This document shows positions 1-7,250 of a DNA stretch of 59,045 bases, piece by piece (position 1 is the stretch's first letter; each line of letters opens with the position of its first letter). Source of the stretch: Actinomycetota bacterium. Lineage in GTDB: Bacteria > Actinomycetota > Thermoleophilia > Solirubrobacterales > 70-9. The stretch spans positions 1 to 59,045 of the forward strand of contig JAFDWD010001122.1 of NCBI GenBank assembly GCA_018268695.1, written 5' to 3'. The notes beneath the pieces are model-generated. The model saw only the letters and a list, made by a program, of their open reading frames with translations. It was not told the origin of the DNA and searched no databases. Position numbers and translations under genes: made by a program.

Positions 1-29
1 GGGCGGCGCCCGGGGGTGCGGCGCCGCCC
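1..29 (-). terminator. GC-rich hairpin downstream of the first gene
   Basis: A perfect 10-bp inverted repeat, GGGCGGCGCC at 1-10 and its complement at 20-29, with a 9-nt loop. It lies 15 bp beyond the stop codon of the leftward gene ending at 44. No U-tract is visible on the leftward side because the window ends here. A transcription terminator is the likeliest reading. Confidence 0.45.
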
Positions 30-43
30 GCGCCCGCCGCGGC

Positions 44-484
44 CTACGACCGGTAGAGCCTGCCCTCGAAGCGGACGACGCCGATCATCTTCTCGTTGCT
101 GACCTCCGCCTCGGTTCGGAACGCGTTGTCCTCACCGCTGCCGGCCCGCATCACCCCGATGCTCTGGAATCTGCCCGCGTAGCCCTCGAACCGGCCCGAC
201 GCCTGGGCGACCTTGTAGGTGACCGTGAGGACGCCGATGTCGGTGTCCGGCGAGGTCCGCAGCATCGCGGTGTCCTCGGTGTAGAGGTGGGAGCCGTCGC
301 GGTCGAGGAAGTAGTGGATCCCGGCCAGCTCGAGTCTGCCGTCGCCGACGTCTTTCAGCTCGGTGAGGTGCTTGCCGTACGCCGTCCCGTTGATCGCGCC
401 GCTCATGACCCCGATGCCGTCGTGATCGCTCATCGCCATCACGAGCGCGCTGCCGCCCATGTCGATGAAGTCGTGCTGGTCCAT
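44..484 (-). CDS. Small hypothetical protein, possible beta-barrel fold
   Basis: This 146-residue protein is not recognised. The ATG at 484 is chosen because an AGGAGG-type ribosome binding site sits about 9 bases upstream; longer in-frame readings would run through the promoter. There is no signal peptide or membrane segment. The sequence is rich in Gly and alternates short hydrophobic strands (VMSGAINGTAYG, GVLTVTYKV, GVVRFEGRLY), which suggests a small beta-barrel of lipocalin or allene-oxide-cyclase style, but that is only an impression. It is divergent from the M19 gene at 643 and shares with it an intergenic operator-like palindrome at 547-573, so it probably belongs to the same regulon as the catabolic genes. 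Confidence 0.7.
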   Translation of the reverse strand: MDQHDFIDMGGSALVMAMSDHDGIGVMSGAINGTAYGKHLTELKDVGDGRLELAGIHYFLDRDGSHLYTEDTAMLRTSPDTDIGVLTVTYKVAQASGRFEGYAGRFQSIGVMRAGSGEDNAFRTEAEVSNEKMIGVVRFEGRLYRS

Positions 485-546
485 GGTTCTCGATCCTCCT
501 TGGTGGTCTGGCGAGTCGTGGCGGGGGAACCCTCCGGCGACAAGTA

Positions 547-573
547 CAGTATAGTAGTATACTGAAACGGAAT
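547..573. promoter_or_regulatory. Divergent promoter/operator, motif A site 1
   Basis: CAGTATAGTAGTATACTG (547-564) is an inverted repeat with 16 of 18 positions symmetric. The overlapping 559-573, read on the minus strand, is ATTCCGTTTCAGTAT, matching sites at 5779, 6751, 10033 and 22022. TATACT -10-like hexamers are present on both strands. It lies between the divergent genes starting at 484 and 643. An operator overlapping two promoters is inferred. Confidence 0.55.
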
Positions 574-642
574 TCTTCATCGGTCGACCACCCCGGCCGC
601 CCCCCCGACCACGCTGGACCGAGAAACGGAAGGAGCCTGTCG

Positions 643-1842
643 ATGTCGCCGATCGAGCTGAGCGAGGCGCAGGAGGAACGTGCCCGTCGCCTCCACGAGT
701 CGTCGTTCGTGTTCGACTACAGCCCGCACGGTCAGCCGGTGCCCAACACCGAGCGCACGCTCGCCGTTGTCGAGGCCTCCGGCGAACGGGGCTGGCAGTT
801 CTCCGAGACGTTCTCGCGACTCTGGGACGCGCACATCGAGGAGCTCCGCGAGGACCCGGGCGAGCGGCAGCGGATCGCCGACGAATGGCGCCGTTCCGGC
901 GTCGACGCCGTGCAGATCACGCTTGGCGGCACCCAGGCGGGAATTCATGAGTGGGACTCGACCCTGCGAGATGTGGCCTGGTGGCGGCGCCGGGCGGACG
1001 TCGACGGCCAGATGCGGATCTGCACCACCGTCGACGACCTGCGCGGCGCCCGCGAGGAAGGCCGGGTAGGCATCCTCTTCGGCCTTCAGGACACCCTTCA
1101 GATCGGCTCGGACCTCGGCCGGGTCGAGAGCCTCTACGGGCACGGCGCGCGGGTCGCACAGCTCACCTACAACGTCCGCAATTTGGTCGGTGACGGTTGC
1201 ACCGAGCGCAACCCGGCCGGCCTCAGTCGCTTCGGGGTGGACCTGGTCCGAGAGCTGAACCGGCTGGGGATGGTCGTCGACGTCTCTCATTGTGGGCCGC
1301 AGACGACCGTGGATGCGATCGAGGTCTCCGAGCAGCCGGTCGCGTTTACCCACACCTCCTGTGGCGCGCTGCTCGAGCACGCCCGGGCGAAGACCGACGA
1401 TCAGCTGCGGCTGCTCGCCGAAAGCGACGGCTATGTCGGGATCGTCGCGGTGCCGTTCGTGCTCAGCAAAGGCGAGGCCGGCATCGCCGACATGACGCGG
1501 CACATCGCCCACGCCGCCGAAATCGTCGGCATCGAGCGGGTCGGGATCGCCACCGACTGGGGTCTGTGGACGACCGATCTGCCGAGCGGGCTGGTGCGGC
1601 AGGCGATGGAATTCGCCATGGGCGCCGGCTTCCGCGCCAAAGACGGGATCAAACTGGGGCTCGGCCTGGGCGAGTTCGTCAACTGGGACGACTGGCCCCA
1701 CCTGACCCGGGGCCTTGTCGCCCACGGCTTCAGCGACGAGGAGATCGAGGGAATCCTCGGCGGCAACTGGCTTCGCTACCTCGAACGCGTCCAAGGGCCG
1801 GCCTCGGAGCGGTGGCAGCCGCGCTCGACGGTCGCCGGATGA
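643..1842 (+). CDS. Peptidase M19 (membrane dipeptidase) family protein with degenerate metal site
   Basis: The 399-residue protein has the renal/membrane dipeptidase (M19) architecture: an R-x-x-Q-L-T-Y-N region at 170-177, VDVSHCG with His216, FTH with His237, an Arg at 248 and a VGIATDW block with Asp305. M19 enzymes are TIM-barrel dizinc dipeptidases. Here the usual N-terminal HxD pair is replaced (FDYSPHG around residue 25; Ser27 and His29) and the bridging Glu is Gln149. Metal binding is therefore altered and the substrate may not be a dipeptide. The ATG at 643 follows GGAAGGAG. The family is known to act on small amide or D-amino-acid compounds, and the gene heads the catabolic region beside an OsmC gene. 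Confidence 0.82.
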   Translation: MSPIELSEAQEERARRLHESSFVFDYSPHGQPVPNTERTLAVVEASGERGWQFSETFSRLWDAHIEELREDPGERQRIADEWRRSGVDAVQITLGGTQAGIHEWDSTLRDVAWWRRRADVDGQMRICTTVDDLRGAREEGRVGILFGLQDTLQIGSDLGRVESLYGHGARVAQLTYNVRNLVGDGCTERNPAGLSRFGVDLVRELNRLGMVVDVSHCGPQTTVDAIEVSEQPVAFTHTSCGALLEHARAKTDDQLRLLAESDGYVGIVAVPFVLSKGEAGIADMTRHIAHAAEIVGIERVGIATDWGLWTTDLPSGLVRQAMEFAMGAGFRAKDGIKLGLGLGEFVNWDDWPHLTRGLVAHGFSDEEIEGILGGNWLRYLERVQGPASERWQPRSTVAG

Positions 1843-1930
1843 CCTGAATCGCGGCAGTCGCGACCCATCGCCCCAACGGGACCCGGGCGCTTCGCGCCGG
1901 CGGTTCAACCGATCACGAAAGAGGATTCAG

Positions 1931-2497
1931 ATGAGCACCAGCCAGAACGTCAATCCCGAGGACATCAAGGCGACCGTCGCCGCGATCGAGGCCACCCCTG
2001 AGCTCGCCAACGTCTCGTTCACGCTGCACTCCGACTGGACGGGCGGGTTCTGCGCGAGCTCCCGCACCGGCAAGCTCGTCCAGGCCGGCAACGTCGACGA
2101 GTCACGCGACACGAGCTTCGCGCTCGCCAGCGACGAGCCGCCCGCCCTGCTCGGCCAGGACTCCGCGCCGAGCGCCGGGGACTATGTGCTGAAGGCGCTT
2201 GCGGCCTGCTACGCCGTCACCCTCGCCGCCAACGCCGCGAGCCGCGGCATCGAGCTCGACTCGGTGCACTTCGACCTCGAGGGGGACTTCGACCTGCATG
2301 GGTTCCTCGGCCTCGACGAGGCGGTGCGCCCGGGGCTGCAGGAGCTCCGCGTCGCGGTCGACATCGACAGCCCCAACGCGACGCGCGAGCAGCTGACCGA
2401 GCTGGTCGAGGCGGTTCAGCAGCGTTCGCCGATTCGGGACACGCTCGCCAACCCCGTGCCGGTGGTCACGACCCTCGCCGACGCCCCCGCCGCCTGA
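1931..2497 (+). CDS. OsmC family protein
   Basis: A 188-residue OsmC/Ohr-like protein. The conserved first-cysteine block is visible as AACYAVTLAANAASRGIEL (Cys93), and the C-terminal block RSPIRDTLANPVPV is typical of OsmC-like proteins but carries Ser166 where peroxidatic family members have the second Cys. Classical thiol peroxidase activity is therefore doubtful. An additional Cys41 lies near the N-terminus. The ATG at 1931 is chosen because AAAGAGG lies 7 bases upstream. It follows the M19 gene by 88 bp and precedes the binding-protein gene by 78 bp, so the three may be co-transcribed. A detoxifying role during catabolism is an inference. Confidence 0.85.
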   Translation: MSTSQNVNPEDIKATVAAIEATPELANVSFTLHSDWTGGFCASSRTGKLVQAGNVDESRDTSFALASDEPPALLGQDSAPSAGDYVLKALAACYAVTLAANAASRGIELDSVHFDLEGDFDLHGFLGLDEAVRPGLQELRVAVDIDSPNATREQLTELVEAVQQRSPIRDTLANPVPVVTTLADAPAA

Positions 2498-2575
2498 GCC
2501 CGTCGGTCGCCCGGGGACGGCAGTTTCGATCTCCTCTTCCCATCCAATCAGCGATCAACTCGACAGGAGAAACGA

Positions 2576-3880
2576 ATGACAAATCGACGATCGACGTGGC
2601 GGGTCCTCCTGCTTGGACTCTCCGCAATCCTCACCGCAGGCCTGGTGGCGGCGTGTGGCGGCTCCGGCGGCTCCGACAGCACCAGCGGCGGCGACCAGAC
2701 GGGCGGCAAGGCCTCGGAAGAGACCTTTACCGGCAAGCCGATCATCATCGGAACCAGCGTCCCGCTCGAAAGCCAGATCCAGAGCGTCCCGGAGATCCCG
2801 GCGGCCATCGAAGCGGCTGCCCGGGCGATCAACGCCGAAGGCGGGATCGCAGGCCGCGAAGTCAAGGTGGAAGTCTGCGACAACAAAGCCGAACCCAACG
2901 CCGAGGTCGCCTGTGCGCGCAGCCTTCGCGAAAAGGGGACGGTGGCGCTGATCAGCGAAGTCTCCATCCTCAACCCCGCCGGCGTGCTCGCCGAACTCGC
3001 CAAGGGCGATGTGGCCAGCCTCGCCTCGATCCCGTTCTCGACGGCCGGCTACTCGTCGCCGATGTCGTTCCCGATCGACTTCGTCTCCGGCGAGTACGCC
3101 CAGTGCGTCAACCCGGCGCTGCTCAAGGCGGCCGGCAAGGAAAAGGTCGGCGCCGCTCTCACCGACGTACCGGCCGGCCGGGAATTCGCCAACGTCCTGA
3201 AGCCGACCGCCGCCAAGCTCGGCTCCGACCTGGCGGGTGAAGTCCTGGTGCCGCCCACCGCCACCGACTTCGCGCCGTACGTGCAGGGTCTGGATAACCT
3301 CGGCACCGAATTTGTCGTTCTCGGCCTGGTTCCGACCGCCGCCCTCGGCACGATGAGCGCGGCTGTCCAGGCCGGCAAATCGTGGGGCTACTGCGCCGCC
3401 GACGGCAACCTCGCGGTCGAATCCGTGATCAAGCTGGGCCCCAGCGCCGAAGGTCTCTATCAAGGCGCGACGATGCCGTCGCTCGCCGAAGCCTCCAAGT
3501 ACCCGCTGATGGAAGAATTTGTCGAACAGCTGGAAGCGGAGGCTGCGGCCGGCAACGACGCCGCCTCGATGGATCCGGAAAAGTACTCGTCGCGTTCGCT
3601 GCGGGCCTGGCTGGGCGTGCACGCGTTCCAGCAGGTCGCCGAATCGATCAACGGTGAAATCGATGCCAAGTCGTTCTTCGCCGCGCTGAACAAGGCGACC
3701 GTCGAATTCGAAGGCGTGGTGCCGACGATCGACTTCGCAAAATCGGTCGGCAAGGCGCCGTTCACCCGGATCTTCAACGCGGAAACGTTTGCCCAGGCCT
3801 GGAACGTGGACAAGCGTCAGTTCGAAGAAGTCCCGGGGTCCAAACTCAACGCCTTGGAAGCGATGGGTTTCCTCAAGTAG
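2576..3880 (+). CDS. Lipoprotein substrate-binding protein, branched-chain amino acid ABC type
   Basis: A 434-residue periplasmic-binding-protein fold lipoprotein (Peripla_BP_6, LivJ-like). A basic N-terminus, a hydrophobic stretch and the lipobox LVAAC (Cys27) followed by a Gly/Ser-rich linker show it is exported and lipid anchored. The mature part begins IIIGTSVPLESQ and has the family's AARAINAEGGIAGREV segment. RBS AGGAG lies 9 bases before the ATG. No permease or ATPase genes are adjacent, so it is an orphan receptor. Glu is coded largely by GAA, unlike the neighbouring genes, which use GAG; this may reflect high expression. Family members bind amino acids, amides or aromatic acids. Confidence 0.9.
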   Translation: MTNRRSTWRVLLLGLSAILTAGLVAACGGSGGSDSTSGGDQTGGKASEETFTGKPIIIGTSVPLESQIQSVPEIPAAIEAAARAINAEGGIAGREVKVEVCDNKAEPNAEVACARSLREKGTVALISEVSILNPAGVLAELAKGDVASLASIPFSTAGYSSPMSFPIDFVSGEYAQCVNPALLKAAGKEKVGAALTDVPAGREFANVLKPTAAKLGSDLAGEVLVPPTATDFAPYVQGLDNLGTEFVVLGLVPTAALGTMSAAVQAGKSWGYCAADGNLAVESVIKLGPSAEGLYQGATMPSLAEASKYPLMEEFVEQLEAEAAAGNDAASMDPEKYSSRSLRAWLGVHAFQQVAESINGEIDAKSFFAALNKATVEFEGVVPTIDFAKSVGKAPFTRIFNAETFAQAWNVDKRQFEEVPGSKLNALEAMGFLK

Positions 3881-3885
3881 TCGCG

Positions 3886-3924
3886 AGCCCGCCCGCCGAG
3901 GTTTCGAGCCCCGGCGGGCGGGCT
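3886..3924 (+). terminator. Hairpin after the binding-protein gene
   Basis: A perfect 13-bp stem, AGCCCGCCCGCCG (3886-3898) pairing with its complement at 3912-3924, begins 5 bp after the stop codon of the lipoprotein gene. There is no strong T-run, as is common in high-GC actinobacteria. Confidence 0.7.
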
Positions 3925-3998
3925 TCACGAAGGCCCCGGAGCCCGGCCGTCCATCGGCACGGATCCTCGTGGTTCCCTGCGGAACCCTCGCCTGGCTC

Positions 3999-4256
3999 CT
4001 ACGAATAGAAGGCGGCGTTCTTCGCCAGGAAGCCGGCCCAGTCCTCCGGTAACTCCGAGTCGGCGTAGATCGCGTCGACGGGACACTCGCTGACGCAGCT
4101 GTTGCAGTCGATGCACTCGTCCGGATTGATGAAGAGCTGGTCGGCGCCCTCGTACCCGCTCTCCTCCGGGGTCGGGTGGATGCAGTCGACCGGGCAGACC
4201 GCGACGCACGAGGCGTCGCGGTTCCCGATGCATGGCTCGGCGATGACGTAGGTCAT
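3999..4256 (-). CDS. fdxA: 7Fe ferredoxin ([3Fe-4S][4Fe-4S], FdxA type)
   Basis: An 85-residue seven-iron ferredoxin. Cys9, Cys17, Cys21 and Cys58 fit the 3Fe-4S site and Cys25, Cys48, Cys51 and Cys54 the 4Fe-4S site; the blocks CVAVCPVDCIH and CIDCNSCVSECPVDAIY are diagnostic. Length is normal for mycobacterial/Streptomyces FdxA. It lies 21 bp downstream of the FAD monooxygenase gene on the same strand, so the two are probably one operon, and it may supply electrons to that enzyme or to a partner elsewhere. The symbol refers to the family; the physiological partner is unknown. Confidence 0.92.
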   Translation of the reverse strand: MTYVIAEPCIGNRDASCVAVCPVDCIHPTPEESGYEGADQLFINPDECIDCNSCVSECPVDAIYADSELPEDWAGFLAKNAAFYS

Positions 4257-4277
4257 CGGGTGTTGCGTGCCGGGCCG

Positions 4278-5654
4278 CTAGGCCGTGGCCGCGAAATCCG
4301 ACAGCTTCGGGATCTGGTTCGGGTCGAAAGGTGCGACCGTCCGGCCGCCGCCGATCCAGTCCGCGACCTTCGTCCGGATGCCCTCGGTGCCGAGCAGCTC
4401 GAGGTCCATCTCGGAGTGCGCCCTGAACATCGCCACAGCGATCTCGGTATCCCCGGTCGCCAGTTGCTCCAGGGCCTCCATGTATTTCATCGCCTCGGGA
4501 TCGTCGGGGATCGTCACGTTCTCCAGCTCGACCCCCTCGTAGAACGAGTCGGCGGTGCTCGCGATCGCGAACGCCGGCGCGGTCAGCCCGGACAGCCGGG
4601 ACTGGAAGCGCTGCGGCAGGTCGCCGTCGGCCTCGCTCTCGCGCAGGCAGTCGCGAAGCTCGACCGCCGCCTTGGCGGCCTGCGTCATCCCCTGGCCGTA
4701 GATCGGGTTGAAGGACCCGACGGCGTCGCCGAGCACGACGAATCCACCGGGCCGGCGCTCGAGCTGCTCCCAGAGTCGCCGCTGGCTGCCGGGCATCCGG
4801 TAGGTGGCGACGTCGGACAGCGGCTCGCAGGCTCGCACGAGCGCCCCCAGCGCCGGGCTGGGAGCCTGGTCGAGGTAGGCGAGCAGCTCGTCGCGATCAG
4901 CGGGCGGGTAGTCGCGGACCATGCCCACCGCAGTGACGATGTGGACGCCGTTGTCGACCTCGAGGACCAGGCCGCCGCGATGGTGGCCCGGGTAGGGCAT
5001 CGCGGCCATCCCGCGGATCCCCTCGGCCAGGTTGGCGTCGGGCGCCTGGACGATCTGCGTGGCGTATCCCATGAACGCCCGGAGCTGCATCACGCCCGGG
5101 GCCGAGTAGCCGAGCTCCTCGATCCACTTGCCCGCCTGCGAGCCACGCCCGGTCGCGTCGATCACCAGGTCGGCTTCGACGGTCTCGCCGTCGGCGAGCC
5201 GGACTCCGGTGACGACTCCGCGCGCCTCGTCCGTGAGCAACCCCGCGACGGCTCCGACGCGGATCGTGCAGTGCGGCTTCCGACCCAGGTTCTCACGCAC
5301 CACGGCCTCGAACAACGGCCGGCGGAAGTTGTAGGTCTTGATGCCGCTGTCCGCAAGGGCGCGCCAGCCGAACCGGGACATGAAGGGGACTTCGCGGATC
5401 TGGTCGATGATCGAGCAGCCTTTGGCGGTGAGCTGGTCGCGCAGGTCGGGGACGAACTCGCAGGCGGCATCGAGTCCCGCCGAGAGCAGCGCGTGGACGT
5501 GTTTGCCCTGGGGCGCGCCCTTGCGCCCCTTCGCGCCGTCCTCGAGGTCGTCGCGGTCGATCACGATCACCTGGTCGAAGTGCTCGGCGGCCGCCATCGA
5601 AGCGAAAAGGCCGGCGATGCTGCCGCCGGCGACCACTGCTCGTTGTCTGCTCAT
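4278..5654 (-). CDS. FAD-dependent oxidoreductase / flavin monooxygenase
   Basis: A 458-residue flavoprotein of the geranylgeranyl-reductase / aromatic hydroxylase superfamily. The N-terminus has a variant dinucleotide-binding motif, GGSIAGLFASMAAA, and the second FAD motif GDAVGSFNPIYGQGM is in the C-terminal half. The start is the ATG at 5654, with GGAGGG about 8 bases upstream; an upstream in-frame reading of 52 residues has no flavoprotein character. Such enzymes hydroxylate or reduce aromatic or isoprenoid substrates with NAD(P)H or ferredoxin. The downstream 7Fe ferredoxin gene hints at ferredoxin as donor. Co-regulation with the genes starting at 5864 is suggested by the shared upstream motif at 5779-5796. 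Confidence 0.85.
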   Translation of the reverse strand: MSRQRAVVAGGSIAGLFASMAAAEHFDQVIVIDRDDLEDGAKGRKGAPQGKHVHALLSAGLDAACEFVPDLRDQLTAKGCSIIDQIREVPFMSRFGWRALADSGIKTYNFRRPLFEAVVRENLGRKPHCTIRVGAVAGLLTDEARGVVTGVRLADGETVEADLVIDATGRGSQAGKWIEELGYSAPGVMQLRAFMGYATQIVQAPDANLAEGIRGMAAMPYPGHHRGGLVLEVDNGVHIVTAVGMVRDYPPADRDELLAYLDQAPSPALGALVRACEPLSDVATYRMPGSQRRLWEQLERRPGGFVVLGDAVGSFNPIYGQGMTQAAKAAVELRDCLRESEADGDLPQRFQSRLSGLTAPAFAIASTADSFYEGVELENVTIPDDPEAMKYMEALEQLATGDTEIAVAMFRAHSEMDLELLGTEGIRTKVADWIGGGRTVAPFDPNQIPKLSDFAATA

Positions 5655-5778
5655 CCAGTAACCCTCCTTCTCGACCCGGTCCCGACCGCGATCGTGGGAA
5701 GAAGCCGGGCAACGAAACGGTTGTCTTGTCTCCCGCGCCGGAAAAGTCAGGTGCTTCCCCGCACTGGAAGTAGCGGCA

Positions 5779-5796
5779 ATTCCGCTTCGGTATACT
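5779..5796 (+). promoter_or_regulatory. Motif A site 2 with TATACT
   Basis: ATTCCGCTTCGGTAT (5779-5793) differs at two positions from the site read on the minus strand at 559-573. It runs directly into TATACT (5791-5796), a good -10 hexamer, ahead of the SnoaL gene. Its position between divergent genes (starts 5654 and 5864) would allow control of both. Confidence 0.5.
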
Positions 5797-5863
5797 AACC
5801 CACAATCCAATGTTGGTACCGCACTGCTGCGGGACCGACGACCAAGGGAGAGGGAGAAGCCGA

Positions 5864-6292
5864 TTGGACGCCGCTGACAGACTCGCGATCCTCGACCTCG
5901 TCAGCCGTATGTACAGATGCGTGGACGGTGGCGACGGCGACGGCTTCGCCGATCTCTTCACCGAGCGCGGCACCATCGTGCACCCCGGTGCCGAGGCCAT
6001 CCCCCGCGACGCGATCAGCGCCTACCTGAAGGGTTGGGCCGAGGCGGACGGCGACCCGCTTCCCTCGATCCACATCCCGACCAACCCGATCTTCAGCGGC
6101 GACGGCGACGAGGCGGTTGTGAGCACGGTTGCGACCAACTGCCGACTCGGCTCGCCGCCGACGCTCGACAATCTGGCGGAACTCGAACTGAGCGTCAGCA
6201 AAGTGGCCGGCCACTGGAAGATCGACCGCCTCGAGGGTCGGCCGCTGACCAGCCTCGAGGCCCCGCGCGAGGATGGCGATGACGCTCGCTGA
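5864..6292 (+). CDS. SnoaL-like (NTF2-fold) protein 1
   Basis: A 142-residue SnoaL_4-type protein of the NTF2 superfamily. The start is assigned to TTG at 5864, because GGGAGAGGGAG lies just upstream and the first residues (xDAADRL) align with the GTG start of the paralogue at 6792. An ATG at 5810 is in frame but would add 18 residues with no similarity to the paralogue. Shared features are the MY(R/K)CVDGxDGxGxAxLF segment, IVHP and HIPTNPIF. Members are cyclases, isomerases or dehydratases, or proteins related to Rieske dioxygenase beta subunits. It overlaps the RidA gene by 20 bp, implying translational coupling. Confidence 0.8.
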   Translation: MDAADRLAILDLVSRMYRCVDGGDGDGFADLFTERGTIVHPGAEAIPRDAISAYLKGWAEADGDPLPSIHIPTNPIFSGDGDEAVVSTVATNCRLGSPPTLDNLAELELSVSKVAGHWKIDRLEGRPLTSLEAPREDGDDAR

Positions 6293-6749
6293 GCGCGCCG
6301 CGAAGCTGGGCCTCACCGTGCCGGAGCCGCTGCCGCCGGCCGGCGAATACGCGCCCGTGCGGGTCGTCGCCGGGTGCGCGTACGTCTCCGGGCAGGGACC
6401 GCTCCTTCCCACGGGCGGGTTCGTCTGCGGCAAGGTGGGTGCGGATCTTTCCCTTGCCGAGGCCCGCGAGGCATCCGGCCTGGCCGCGATCAGCGCCCTT
6501 GTCACGCTCGAGGCGGCGCTCGGCACGCTCGACCGGGTGACGGCGATCGGCCGCGTCGTCGGCTACGTCAATTGCGCCCCGGGCTTCAACGCGACCCCCG
6601 CCGTGATGGATGGCTGCTCGGAGATGCTCCGCAACCTGCTCGGAGAGCCGGGGGTCCATGCCCGGTCGGCGATCGGTGTGAGCGAGCTCCCGTTCGACAT
6701 CGCGGTGGAGATCGATGTGACCGCGCACCTAAACCCCCTTACGGCATAA
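6273..6749 (+). CDS. RidA/YjgF family protein (YjgF_endoribonc type)
   Basis: A 158-residue member of the longer RidA-like subgroup. Recognisable blocks are GCAYVSGQGP near residue 34-43, GYVNCAPGFNATPAVMDG and the ARSAIGVSELPFDIAVEID end, where Arg131 and Glu146 correspond to the imine/enamine-deaminase residues of RidA. RidA proteins hydrolyse reactive enamine/imine intermediates, which fits a pathway handling nitrogenous compounds. It starts inside the 3' end of the upstream SnoaL gene and ends 42 bp before the second one. An alternative ATG two codons downstream is possible. Confidence 0.88.
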   Translation: MAMTLAERAAKLGLTVPEPLPPAGEYAPVRVVAGCAYVSGQGPLLPTGGFVCGKVGADLSLAEAREASGLAAISALVTLEAALGTLDRVTAIGRVVGYVNCAPGFNATPAVMDGCSEMLRNLLGEPGVHARSAIGVSELPFDIAVEIDVTAHLNPLTA

Positions 6750-6750
6750 A

Positions 6751-6768
6751 ATACCGTATCAGTATACC
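6751..6768 (+). promoter_or_regulatory. Motif A site 3
   Basis: ATACCGTATCAGTAT (6751-6765) followed by TATACC (6763-6768), placed 2 bp after the RidA stop codon and about 24 bp before the GTG of the second SnoaL gene. The match to sites at 10033 and 22022 suggests a separate promoter for that gene inside the apparent operon. Confidence 0.5.
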
Positions 6769-6791
6769 AATCAGAAAGCGAAGGAATGCCT

Positions 6792-7208
6792 GTGGACGCT
6801 GCCGACAAACTCGACCTGATGGAACTGCTCACCCGCATGTACAAATGCGTGGATGGGCATGACGGCCCGGGCCTTGCCGCGCTCTTCGCGGCCGACGGCG
6901 AATTGGTGCACCCGGCGGCGACCGTGCGCCGGGACGGGCTCGAGGAGTTCCTCCACGGCTGGGTTTCGGAAGGGATGGAGGACAACGCCCTCCATATCCC
7001 GAGCAACCCCGTCTTCGACGATGTGGACACGCCGGAACCGAAGCTGACGATGGTGTCGACGAAATACCGCATGACGTCTCCGCCGCAGCTCTGGGTGACC
7101 GCCGAGATCACGTTGACCGGGAGGCAGGAGGGCGGAGCCTGGAAGATCGGTCGCCTGGAGGCGCGGGGCCTGAGCGAGCTTCCCGAGTGGATCGGCAAAG
7201 ACGAGTAG
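6792..7208 (+). CDS. SnoaL-like (NTF2-fold) protein 2
   Basis: A 138-residue paralogue of the protein starting at 5864, with the same blocks (VDAADKL, MYKCVDGHDGPGLAALF, LVHP, HIPSNPVF). The GTG at 6792 is preferred because AAGGA lies 6 bases upstream and the start then matches the paralogue; an ATG at 6786 sits too close to the same AAGGA. NTF2-fold proteins of this size act as small hydratases, cyclases or dehydrogenase-like enzymes, or as beta-subunit-like scaffolds. The retention of two diverged copies flanking a RidA gene suggests two related reaction steps or a heteromer. Confidence 0.8.
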   Translation: MDAADKLDLMELLTRMYKCVDGHDGPGLAALFAADGELVHPAATVRRDGLEEFLHGWVSEGMEDNALHIPSNPVFDDVDTPEPKLTMVSTKYRMTSPPQLWVTAEITLTGRQEGGAWKIGRLEARGLSELPEWIGKDE

Positions 7209-7250
7209 CCGCCCGCAGCCTTCGGCGGCGGCGATCGACCGCTCGAATGC

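Noticed and set aside
4176..5798. 540-codon plus-strand reading frame opposite the FAD monooxygenase
   Set aside because: Low-complexity shadow; the minus strand has intact FAD motifs and an RBS.
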